This document shows, in pieces, positions 1 through 5,780 of a DNA stretch of 7,635 nucleotides; within the stretch, counting starts at the first letter, position 1; every line of letters starts with the position of its first letter. A program made the translations under genes and the position numbers. Source of the DNA: Prevotella sp. UBA5387 (GTDB lineage: Bacteria > Bacteroidota > Bacteroidia > Bacteroidales > Bacteroidaceae); NCBI GenBank assembly GCA_002407775.1, contig DHOP01000095.1, forward strand, positions 1 through 7,635. The letters are read 5' to 3'. The notes under the pieces are model-generated. The model ran no database searches. It was not told the origin of the DNA and saw only the letters and a program-made list of their open reading frames with translations.

Positions 1-64
1 CGGATCAAGTATGCATTAGCAATTTAATTCGCCAATAGGTTTATTAATCTTTAATTATTAGATT

Positions 65-1147
65 ATGAAAAAGATGTTATTTATCGCTACAATGCTTTTC
101 TTGAGCATAAGCAATGCACAAGCACAGGTGGCCTATGAGAGAGCAAAGTTCTTCGACAACTTCTATATTGGTGCGGAGGTTGGGTTGACAAATCGTTTTC
201 ATAACAAGATAAGCTTCCCTCTCAAGCCTGTCGCCGGCCTGAAGCTCGGCAAGGATTTCACTCCGATTTTTGGTGCGAACCTCTCAGGAACGGTTGACAT
301 TGGAACCCATGGCTTTTATGTGGATTGGCCTGGGAAAATCTACATGAACAGCAAGACTTTCGTTAAGTTGCTGAGCTTTGGTTTGAATGGAACTGTAAAT
401 CTCACAAACCTTTTTAGTGAGTATCGTCCAGACCGTACCTTTGAGCTCGGCCTTGAGGCAGGCTTAGCCACGGCCACCGTGTTAGGCGACGAGGTCCTGA
501 TTTCTTACAACAACTATGGTGATAACACGGAATTGACCTCCAAGTTAGGCATGACCTTTGCCTGGAACCTCGGCGAACTAAAGGCGTGGCAAATTTATCT
601 GGAGCCTGCCATGGGCTGGAATCTCACCCATGGTCCCGGCGACGCGGTCAAATTTAATGGCGCCACTTCACAGATAAAGTTGCTCTTAGGAATAAAGTAT
701 AAGTTTATGACTTCCAACGGAACGCACAACTTCAAGGTTTACAACATTGGGGATATGAACAACGAACTCAATGAATTGCGTGCCCAGCTCGCCGCCAAGC
801 CCAAGGAAGTGGTGAAAGAGGTGGAGAAGGAGGTAGTGAGGGAAGTGGTGAAGGAAGTGCCGGCAAATTGCGAGAGCATGGTTTTCGTTACCTTCGAACA
901 GGCCAAGTCTTATCTTACCCAGGAATCCAAGAATGTGCTCGATGCCATCAAGGTGGGCGCTCATGTGCAGGTCGTTGGTACCGCTTCTCCAGAGGGCACA
1001 AAGCGATTCAACGACAAGATTGCCCAAAAGCGTGCCGATGTCGTTGCCAAATATCTCAAAGATCGCGGTGTCATCGTGGATAAGGCCTCAGGCAAGGGTG
1101 TAACGGGTGTGACCTCCAACCGTCTGGCCGTGGTCATCGCGAAGTAG
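65..1147 (+). CDS. OmpA-like outer-membrane porin with C-terminal peptidoglycan-associated domain
   Basis: The 360-residue protein begins with a Sec signal peptide: KK, then a hydrophobic stretch, with cleavage likely after the AQA near residue 20. Residues about 25-225 are rich in alternating aromatic and hydrophobic strands, as in an outer-membrane beta-barrel. Residues 247-265 form a charged repeat of K/R-E-V-V units, likely a rigid periplasmic linker. Residues about 270-360 are a short OmpA-like domain with VVGTASPEG (303-311) and a conserved KRAD segment about 20 residues later. By family knowledge it would anchor the outer membrane to peptidoglycan. The Asp that contacts diaminopimelate in E. 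coli OmpA aligns with Ser308, while the Arg is kept; ASPEG variants are common in Bacteroidota. The ATG was chosen because it directly precedes the signal peptide. No clear promoter or ribosome site is visible in bases 1-64. The gene converges on ruvB. Confidence 0.9.
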   Translation: MKKMLFIATMLFLSISNAQAQVAYERAKFFDNFYIGAEVGLTNRFHNKISFPLKPVAGLKLGKDFTPIFGANLSGTVDIGTHGFYVDWPGKIYMNSKTFVKLLSFGLNGTVNLTNLFSEYRPDRTFELGLEAGLATATVLGDEVLISYNNYGDNTELTSKLGMTFAWNLGELKAWQIYLEPAMGWNLTHGPGDAVKFNGATSQIKLLLGIKYKFMTSNGTHNFKVYNIGDMNNELNELRAQLAAKPKEVVKEVEKEVVREVVKEVPANCESMVFVTFEQAKSYLTQESKNVLDAIKVGAHVQVVGTASPEGTKRFNDKIAQKRADVVAKYLKDRGVIVDKASGKGVTGVTSNRLAVVIAK

Positions 1148-1165
1148 GCAATGCCAATCTCTTAT

Positions 1166-1288
1166 AAAAAAGTGTGTCAAGGGCCTATCTAAACAAGATT
1201 TATTGATATTTTTTAGAGGTAAGTTTGATAGTATGTATCCCGGCTAGTTTCGGGTTGTGAAGATAGATTACTTTTGGCACACTCTTTT
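1166..1288. repeat. Imperfect terminal inverted repeat enclosing 93 bases, in the convergent gap
   Basis: The arms are 1166-1180 (A-run, then GTGTGTCAA) and 1274-1288 (TTGGCACAC, then TCTTTT). They pair over nine bases with one G-U, then an A-U, one mismatch and four more A-U pairs. A second pairing further in joins CTATCT (1185-1190) with AGATAG (1261-1266). A small CCCG/CGGG hairpin lies at 1239-1254. On either strand the outer stem is followed by a T-run, so it could act as a two-way terminator with a very long loop. Alternatively it is a MITE-like element or insertion-sequence remnant with terminal repeats. No target-site duplication is obvious. Only the pairing is seen directly; the role is inferred. 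Confidence 0.5.
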
Positions 1289-1291
1289 TGG

Positions 1292-1363
1292 GGGTATGTC
1301 TATCCAAATGAGAGACTGCTAGGAAGGTGTTCGTAGCGTTCCCAATATTGGAGAGACATACCT
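1292..1363. other. Long stem-loop, candidate structured RNA
   Basis: GGTATGTCT (1293-1301) pairs perfectly with AGACATACC (1354-1362). After one A/G mismatch, TCCAA (1303-1307) pairs with TTGGA (1348-1352), and a G-U pair closes the base. This gives 14 Watson-Crick pairs around a 40-base apical region that can fold further (GCTA with TAGC, or GGAA with TTCC). A TACTTTTG box at 1269-1276 on the + strand fits the Bacteroidota -7 element and would start a transcript just before this stem. No good -33 box accompanies it. The apical loop does not carry the conserved tip motif of bacterial SRP RNA. The hairpin is certain; transcription is not. Confidence 0.4.
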
Positions 1364-1368
1364 ATTGT

Positions 1369-1392
1369 TGTTGTTATCATTTGATAACGACA
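1369..1392. other. Perfect 11-bp hairpin between convergent genes
   Basis: Bases 1369-1379 pair with 1382-1392 (core GTTATCA / TGATAAC), including one G-T position. The central TT is too small for a loop, so the RNA hairpin would probably open one more pair. Neither side is followed by a clear T-run, so it is not a convincing intrinsic terminator, although it lies between the ends of the OmpA-like gene and ruvB. It could be the 3' end of the structured RNA proposed just upstream. Confidence 0.4.
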
Positions 1393-1448
1393 CACCTCGT
1401 TTGGTAGAAAAATGTGATTTTAGTATTGGGGATGACTATGGAATGCTC

Positions 1449-2480
1449 TTAAAATAACTCGGTCTGCATCACACTTCCATTGTAGGGATTGCGACCTAGG
1501 TGTTCGAAGGCGAGTGGGGTAGCCATACGTCCTCGAGGTGTACGTTTGATAAAGCCCTCCATGATGAGGAACGGTTCATAGACATCCTCTACGGTACCAG
1601 GGTCTTCGCCGATGGCAGTGGCAATGGTTGAAATGCCTACTGGACCTCCCCGAAACTTATCGATGATGGTCGAGAGAATCTTATTGTCCATCTCATCGAG
1701 TCCAAAAGAATCTATGTTGAGCGCAATGAGCGACAACTGAGCAATGCTGGCAGTGATTGTTCCGTTGCCCTTAACCTGTGCAAAGTCGCGTACACGGCGC
1801 AAAAGTCCGTTGGCAATTCGTGGTGTGCCGCGGCTACGTCTTGAAATCTCCGTGGCGGCATCATCCTCGATAGGCACCTTGAGGAGGCGAGCAGAGCGCA
1901 GTATGATTCGCTTCAATGTCTCGGCATCGTAATACTCCAAATGCATGTTGATACCGAATCGGGCACGTAGCGGAGCGGTGAGCATGCCCGAACGGGTAGT
2001 GGCTCCAATCAGGGTAAATGGGTTTAGGTCAAGCTGAATACTTCGCGCAGACGGTCCTTTGTCGATCATGATGTCTATGCGATAGTCCTCCATGGCAGAG
2101 TATAGATACTCCTCTACAACAGGTTGCAGACGGTGTATCTCATCGATAAAGAGCACATCGTTGGGCTCAAGAGAGGTCAATATACCCGCCAAATCTCCTG
2201 GTTTGTCGAGGACCGGTCCAGAAGTAATTTTGAAACCCACCCCCAGTTCATTGGAAATGATCTGACTTAAGGTCGTCTTTCCAAGTCCGGGAGGGCCGTA
2301 GAGTAGAGTATGATCGAGTGGTTCGTTGCGGTATTTAGCCGCCTCTACGAAGACCTCAAGGTTTTCGACCACCTTCTGTTGGCCGTTAAAGTCGCGAAAG
2401 CGCAGTGGTCGCAACGCATTCTCAAACGCCTCTTCCTCAGACGATAGCTGCTCTTCGCGAATGTCAAAGTCTTCTGCCAT
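1449..2480 (-). CDS. ruvB: Holliday junction branch-migration helicase RuvB
   Basis: This 343-residue AAA+ ATPase is full length for RuvB. With RuvA it forms the motor that moves Holliday junctions in recombination repair. Visible motifs in order are Walker A GPPGLGKTT (62-70), Walker B FIDEIH (111-116), the sensor region GATTRSG (159-165), LRARFG (171-176) holding the arginine finger, and the sensor-2 segment RGTPRIAN (217-224). The C-terminal winged helix follows, with FRGGPVGISTIA (276-287) and the DNA-contacting TPRGRMAT (314-321). The N-terminal residues before about 25 are variable in the family, and the ATG at 2480 gives the normal length. It is a single gene: ruvA and ruvC are not in the window. 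A TATCTTTG box lies 18 bases upstream of the start. No Shine-Dalgarno sequence is present. Confidence 0.97.
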   Translation of the reverse strand: MAEDFDIREEQLSSEEEAFENALRPLRFRDFNGQQKVVENLEVFVEAAKYRNEPLDHTLLYGPPGLGKTTLSQIISNELGVGFKITSGPVLDKPGDLAGILTSLEPNDVLFIDEIHRLQPVVEEYLYSAMEDYRIDIMIDKGPSARSIQLDLNPFTLIGATTRSGMLTAPLRARFGINMHLEYYDAETLKRIILRSARLLKVPIEDDAATEISRRSRGTPRIANGLLRRVRDFAQVKGNGTITASIAQLSLIALNIDSFGLDEMDNKILSTIIDKFRGGPVGISTIATAIGEDPGTVEDVYEPFLIMEGFIKRTPRGRMATPLAFEHLGRNPYNGSVMQTELF

Positions 2481-2497
2481 TGGTAGTTATTTTGTTG

Positions 2498-2505
2498 CAA
2501 AGATA
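2498..2505 (-). promoter_or_regulatory. Bacteroidota -7 promoter box for ruvB
   Basis: Read on the minus strand the bases are TATCTTTG, an exact match to TAnnTTTG, followed by an A-rich leader into the ruvB ATG. Transcription would start roughly 5-10 bases downstream, giving a leader of about 10 bases. No TTTG is seen at the expected -33 position, so support rests on the -7 box and its location. Confidence 0.5.
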
Positions 2506-2626
2506 ATGAAAAGATTGGAGAAGAGAGTGGGAGAAAGATGAAAAGATGATGGGAACAAAATAGGAAAAGATGCAAGGATCTAATATAAATATCTAAAAAT
2601 AAGAAAAGGCGAGGTCCGCTAACATA

Positions 2627-2676
2627 CTTTGTCTCATAGACAAAGATGGCTTGTCTACTTATATTCGAAGCCGAAT
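2627..2676. other. Cluster of small hairpins, two mutually exclusive
   Basis: CTTTGTCT (2627-2634) and AGACAAAG (2638-2645) form a perfect 8-bp stem with a three-base loop. The right arm can instead pair as AGACAA (2638-2643) with TTGTCT (2651-2656). ATTCG (2663-2667) and CGAAT (2672-2676) form a further 5-bp stem with a four-base loop. All of this directly precedes the 22-bp repeat array. No ORF covers the stretch convincingly. Function is unknown; the dyads could be protein-binding sites, or the switching pair could act in RNA. Confidence 0.45.
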
Positions 2677-2680
2677 GGGG

Positions 2681-2813
2681 TTGTGATTCAAATTGAATTA
2701 CTGTGTGAATCAATTTGAAACACTCAGTAAATCAAATTGAATTACTCAGTAAATCAAATTGAATTACTCAGTAAATCAAATTGAATTACTTCGTGAATCA
2801 ATTTGAATCACAA
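2681..2813. repeat. 22-bp tandem repeat array that is also a 133-bp palindrome
   Basis: Five full 22-bp units start at 2688, 2710, 2732, 2754 and 2776, with a partial sixth at 2798. Units 3 and 4 are identical. Each consensus unit holds two dyads: TCAAATTGA, and TTACTCAGTAA across a central C. Units 2 and 6 carry the reverse complement (TCAATTTGA) of the first dyad. The array ends are exact inverted repeats (2681-2695 with 2799-2813). Pairing the two halves around base 2747 gives 52 matches in 66 positions by hand count. The array ends 42 bases before the candidate promoter of the HU-like gene. It lacks the unique spacers of a CRISPR. It could be a multi-site operator, a nucleoid-protein or replication-type iteron array, or a dispersed genomic repeat. 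Confidence 0.9.
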
Positions 2814-2828
2814 GCTCGTTGAGGCCTT

Positions 2829-2848
2829 GCATACCTCGTAGCATACCT
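2829..2848 (+). repeat. Direct repeat of GCATACCT with 12-base period
   Basis: GCATACCT occurs at 2829-2836 and again at 2841-2848, separated by CGTA. One helical turn (12 bases) separates the copies, immediately upstream of the -33 element proposed for the HU-like gene. That spacing suits a pair of sites for an activator or repressor, but two copies of an 8-mer can also arise by chance. Confidence 0.35.
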
Positions 2849-2854
2849 TTCAGG

Positions 2855-2886
2855 GTTGCAGGAAGGATAAGAAAGTCATAATTTTG
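2855..2886 (+). promoter_or_regulatory. Bacteroidota promoter for the HU-like gene
   Basis: GTTG (2855-2858) lies 20 bases before TAATTTTG (2879-2886), an exact TAnnTTTG. The spacing is right for the -33/-7 promoter of the Bacteroidota primary sigma factor. Transcription would begin near 2891-2894, leaving an A-rich leader of about 15-18 bases before the ATG at 2909, with no Shine-Dalgarno sequence. Confidence 0.6.
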
Positions 2887-2908
2887 TCGTCAAATAAACG
2901 CAAAGATT

Positions 2909-3337
2909 ATGATACATTACGATTTAAAGAAGTACAACATCCGTAGCCGTCAAGGCTATGGCAAGTATTTTGCACACACGCGGCGCAGAGAGACTATGGA
3001 CCTGACAGCTATCGAAGAGATGGTAGAGCACAGTTGTTCAGTTACTCGTGCAGATGTGCGTGCGGTTCTTAGTGCACTTTATGACGGGGTCAAGACTCTC
3101 TTACAAGACGGTCATGTCGTAGATTTAGGGGAGTTTGGACGTTTTTATATCTCTGTCACGTCGGTGGGTGTGGAACGAACTGAAGATTGGAATCAGCAGC
3201 GCCATATCACCGGATTCCAACTAAACTACACGCCTGAACGCCATCATGATCACTTGCGAGGCGGGCATTACCTTACTCGCCCGATGCTTAAAGGATGTCG
3301 TGCCAGGCGTGATAAGGAAAAAGAAAATTTGAAATGA
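2909..3337 (+). CDS. HU-family (HU-HIG type) histone-like DNA-binding protein
   Basis: The 142-residue protein resembles the Bacteroidota HU-HIG family (the histone-like group often annotated as putative DNA-binding protein). Its N-terminus, MIHYDLKKYN followed by a basic stretch and KYFA (19-22), is the family opening, which supports this start. Residues 31-65 form the helical dimerisation part with SVTRADVRAVLSAL (44-57). Residues 67-83 (DGHVVDLGEFGRFYISV) are the turn and strand preceding the DNA-binding arm. The strand FQLNYTPE (103-110) closes the domain. The tail (111-142) is rich in His, Arg and Lys, with no Ig-like or glycine-rich extension. By family it should bind or bend DNA in the nucleoid; its targets are unknown. 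It follows the 22-bp palindromic array and its own promoter, so autoregulation is possible but inferred. Confidence 0.85.
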   Translation: MIHYDLKKYNIRSRQGYGKYFAHTRRRETMDLTAIEEMVEHSCSVTRADVRAVLSALYDGVKTLLQDGHVVDLGEFGRFYISVTSVGVERTEDWNQQRHITGFQLNYTPERHHDHLRGGHYLTRPMLKGCRARRDKEKENLK

Positions 3338-3380
3338 AAGAAGATAAAACTACATTAAGTCCCTGAAAACGGAAGTCTTC

Positions 3381-4319
3381 TCACCCCAACTCAGCCTTCT
3401 TCTGCTCACCAAACTCCTTGGAGACGTAGTTGAAGAGACTTTGGCAGCAGTCTTTGGAGAAGTCCTGCGCGCAACCAATGAGCTTGTCCCACTGTTCAGA
3501 ACTTAATCCCGCCTCTATCTGTGCACGCGTGATCCCATAGCGCATAAGGCCATAGATGAAGCCTGCATTGAAGTTATCACCTGCGCCAATGGTGCTGACA
3601 GTATTCATGTCAGGAACGGGATAACTGCGTTTCAGTCCATTTTCAGCCCTTAACTCCACCTGTTGTGCAGCCTGAGTGTAAATAAACCTCTTGCAATAGA
3701 ACGAAATCTCCGCATTGTAAACCTTATCGGGGTCATCCTTCTTGTATAACACCTCGAAGTCTTCATGGCTCCCCCGAACGATGTCCGCATACTCAAGGTT
3801 TTCCAAGAGATTTGGTGTGAGCTTCATCACTTCATTCTTATGCGACTGGCGGAAGTTGACGTCGTAGTAGATGATTGCCCCATGCGTGCGTGCGTCATCC
3901 AGCAAAGCTACCATCTGCGGGCGTATTACCGGATTCAATGCATAGTAGGACCCGAAGAGTAGAATGTCGTCTTGCTGAATGTCAGGGTAAACAAAATCGA
4001 GTTGATCATGCGGATGGTCTTTGTAGAAGATATACTCTGCATTGTTCTGCTCATCAAGAAATGCCAAGGAGACTGGCGACTTGGAGTCGGGAAATATGTT
4101 CACGTTATCGGCATTGACACCGCTTTCCTTGAGAAAGCTGACCACGTGGCGGCCCACACGGTCGTTGCCAGCCTCGCTGATGAGTGTGCAGTCTATGCCT
4201 GAGCGTCCAAGAGAAACAAGGGCATTGAAGGAAGAACCGCCTGGATAAGCTCCTATAGGCTGTTCGTTTTTGAATATAATGTCGAGTATTGTCTCGCCTA
4301 TTCCTATTACTTTTCGCAT
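3381..4319 (-). CDS. PfkB-family carbohydrate kinase, probable fructokinase
   Basis: This 312-residue protein has the ribokinase/PfkB fold and phosphorylates a sugar with ATP in the cytoplasm. N-terminal signature: GIGETILD (6-13), then PGGSSFNALVSLGRSG (26-41), with the di-glycine hinge at 27-28. YYDVNFR (151-157) and RGSHEDFE (182-189) are the mid-protein substrate and nucleotide segments. The C-terminal signature is VSTIGAGDNFNAGF (241-254). Asp248 is the catalytic base, and GAG forms the anion hole. The usual Asp/Thr two residues before the signature is Ser242. Related Bacteroidota proteins are annotated as fructokinases, but substrate cannot be read from sequence, and ribokinase or another sugar kinase is possible. 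It converges on the HU-like gene, with 43 bases between stop codons, and diverges from the M16 peptidase. Confidence 0.9.
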   Translation of the reverse strand: MRKVIGIGETILDIIFKNEQPIGAYPGGSSFNALVSLGRSGIDCTLISEAGNDRVGRHVVSFLKESGVNADNVNIFPDSKSPVSLAFLDEQNNAEYIFYKDHPHDQLDFVYPDIQQDDILLFGSYYALNPVIRPQMVALLDDARTHGAIIYYDVNFRQSHKNEVMKLTPNLLENLEYADIVRGSHEDFEVLYKKDDPDKVYNAEISFYCKRFIYTQAAQQVELRAENGLKRSYPVPDMNTVSTIGAGDNFNAGFIYGLMRYGITRAQIEAGLSSEQWDKLIGCAQDFSKDCCQSLFNYVSKEFGEQKKAELG

Positions 4320-4342
4320 GATGTGTTATCGATTATACTGTG

Positions 4343-4373
4343 CAAATATCTTAAAAAAACAGCATTAATCAAA
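4343..4373 (-). promoter_or_regulatory. Bacteroidota promoter for the sugar kinase
   Basis: On the minus strand TTTG (4373-4370) is followed after exactly 19 bases by GATATTTG (4350-4343), one mismatch from TAnnTTTG. Spacing and position fit. The leader to the ATG at 4319 would be about 17-20 bases, with no Shine-Dalgarno sequence. Confidence 0.55.
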
Positions 4374-4384
4374 GCAAAAATGGC

Positions 4385-4392
4385 TATTTTTG
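4385..4392 (+). promoter_or_regulatory. -7 box for the M16 peptidase, decides its start
   Basis: TATTTTTG matches TAnnTTTG. Transcription from it would begin about 4-8 bases later, at or just before the ATG at 4401. That excludes the earlier in-frame starts (GTG 4323, ATG 4380) and implies a leader of few or no bases. No TTTG is seen at -33, so this box could be weak or chance. Confidence 0.4.
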
Positions 4393-4400
4393 CATGCATA

Positions 4401-5723
4401 ATGAAATATAACACAGCAACGCTTAGCAATGGTCTACGCGTCATTCACTTGCCTTCGACTTCATCAGTGGTCTATTGTGGTTACCAGATAGCCGCAGGTT
4501 CGCGCAACGAAAGAGAAGAGGAGGAAGGATTGGCTCATTTCTGTGAGCACGTTACCTTCAAAGGAACCGAGCATCGCAGGGCATGGAATGTCCTCAACTG
4601 TTTGGAAAGTGTTGGAGGCGATCTCAATGCATTCACCAACAAAGAAGACACCACCTACTATGCCGCTATACTAAAACGCGATTTTCCTCGCGCTGTAGAA
4701 CTGCTTACAGACATTGTGTTTCACTCTACCTATCCACAATCGGAGGTCAACAAGGAGGTTGAGGTGATCTGCGAAGAGATAGAGAGTTACAATGACTCGC
4801 CGTCCGAATTAATCTACGACGACTTTGAGAACATTATCTTTGAAGGTCATCCACTCGGTCACAATATTCTCGGTTCGGTGGATAACGTGCGTCGTTTCGG
4901 CTCTGTATCAGCCCTTGCCTTTGCACGAAAATATTACCGACCTGACAACGCCGTGTTCTTTGTCTATGGGGATATAGACTTCAAGGATATACTGAAAAGG
5001 CTTAATAACAGTCATGCATTGCAATCAACAGCATCTGTAGAAAGCTTATCCCCTAATTCCTCCCTATTGGGGAAAGAAAATGTCAACACCTCCAACGATG
5101 TGTCTGATGTTCAACCCAACACTATTCCGCATCTTCAAGGGGGAGGGACTTTGGAAGAGACTGCTACCGGTGACGGCCGAGTATATATTGTTTCAAAAGG
5201 CACTCATCAAGCCCATGTCATGGTGGGAAACCGAGCATATGACATCCACGATGAACGCCGCATGGCGCTCTATTTACTCAATAATATCCTTGGTGGGCCT
5301 GGGATGAATGCACGTCTGAACCTTGTTCTCCGCGAAAGGCGTGGACTGGTCTACACCGTGGAGAGCTCAATAGTGAGCTACGGTGACACTGGATTATGGT
5401 GTACCTACTTCGGTTGCGACCCTAAAGATGTGAATCGCTGCCTCAGATTGGTTCGTGGAGAGCTAAATCGCTGGATGAATCATCACATAAGTCCTACGCG
5501 TCTGCAAGCTGCCAAGAAGCAAATCAAAGGGCAAATTGGCGTAGCTTGCGACAATAGAGAGAGCTTTGCGCTTGACTTCGGACGCAGTTTCCTACATTAT
5601 GGCTGGGAGAAGGACATTGTCAAGCTCTATGCCAACATCGATGCTATTAGTGCAGACGATATACTTGCCGTGGCGCGCGACATCTTTGCGCCAGAGCGTA
5701 TGACCACACTGATCTATAAATAA
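4401..5723 (+). CDS. M16-family zinc metallopeptidase
   Basis: The 440-residue protein is an insulinase/processing-peptidase relative. The inverted zinc motif HFCEH is at 46-50 (ligands His46 and His50, catalytic Glu49). Glu126, 76 residues after His50, is the expected third ligand, within EVICEEIESYNDSP (121-134). The C-terminal half carries the substrate-binding signature GGPGMNARL (298-306) and LRERRGLVY (310-318), and lacks a second HxxEH as expected. The ATG at 4401 gives the family N-terminus (MKYNTATLSNGLRV), so a longer reading from GTG at 4323 is unlikely. Residues about 203-258 form an extra polar, low-complexity linker between the two M16 halves. No signal peptide is seen, so it is probably cytoplasmic and degrades peptides or processes proteins. 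The nitroreductase gene follows after 57 bases and may be co-transcribed. Confidence 0.92.
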   Translation: MKYNTATLSNGLRVIHLPSTSSVVYCGYQIAAGSRNEREEEEGLAHFCEHVTFKGTEHRRAWNVLNCLESVGGDLNAFTNKEDTTYYAAILKRDFPRAVELLTDIVFHSTYPQSEVNKEVEVICEEIESYNDSPSELIYDDFENIIFEGHPLGHNILGSVDNVRRFGSVSALAFARKYYRPDNAVFFVYGDIDFKDILKRLNNSHALQSTASVESLSPNSSLLGKENVNTSNDVSDVQPNTIPHLQGGGTLEETATGDGRVYIVSKGTHQAHVMVGNRAYDIHDERRMALYLLNNILGGPGMNARLNLVLRERRGLVYTVESSIVSYGDTGLWCTYFGCDPKDVNRCLRLVRGELNRWMNHHISPTRLQAAKKQIKGQIGVACDNRESFALDFGRSFLHYGWEKDIVKLYANIDAISADDILAVARDIFAPERMTTLIYK

Positions 5724-5780
5724 GTGCCATTGGAGAGATCTTTGAGTGTTCAAGGCCCTCGAATAATAATATCAACGACT

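Noticed and set aside
1..64. TAnnTTTG promoter for the OmpA-like gene
   Set aside because: The best match (AATCTTTA near 46-53) has two mismatches at fixed positions and no -33 partner; the promoter may be farther upstream.
1292..1363. SRP (4.5S) RNA gene
   Set aside because: Size and rod-like fold are suggestive, but the conserved tip with GGAAGGAAGCAGC-like bases is absent; only a short GGAAGG is present.
2345..2713. Minus-strand reading frame of 122 codons overlapping ruvB and its upstream region
   Set aside because: It overlaps the ruvB start in another frame, is low-complexity (Phe/Leu/Ser/His) outside the overlap, and covers the ruvB promoter box and the hairpin cluster.
2681..2813. 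CRISPR array
   Set aside because: The units are contiguous, with no unique spacers; a 22-bp period leaves no room for repeat plus spacer, and no cas genes are present.
3338..3380. Intrinsic terminator between the convergent HU-like and kinase genes
   Set aside because: Only a few scattered GAAG/CTTC pairings occur, with no compact stem and no T-run.
4323..4400. N-terminal extension of the M16 peptidase from GTG 4323
   Set aside because: The family N-terminus starts at ATG 4401, and the extension lies across the promoter boxes of both divergent genes.
5737..5744. Separate promoter for the nitroreductase (GATCTTTG)
   Set aside because: One mismatch at an important position and no TTTG at -33; co-transcription with the M16 gene explains the layout equally well.
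5724..5780. N-terminal extension of the nitroreductase from GTG directly after the M16 stop
   Set aside because: Residues before MTLREILEHRRAVRKY match nothing in the family; the ATG at 5781 gives the normal beginning.
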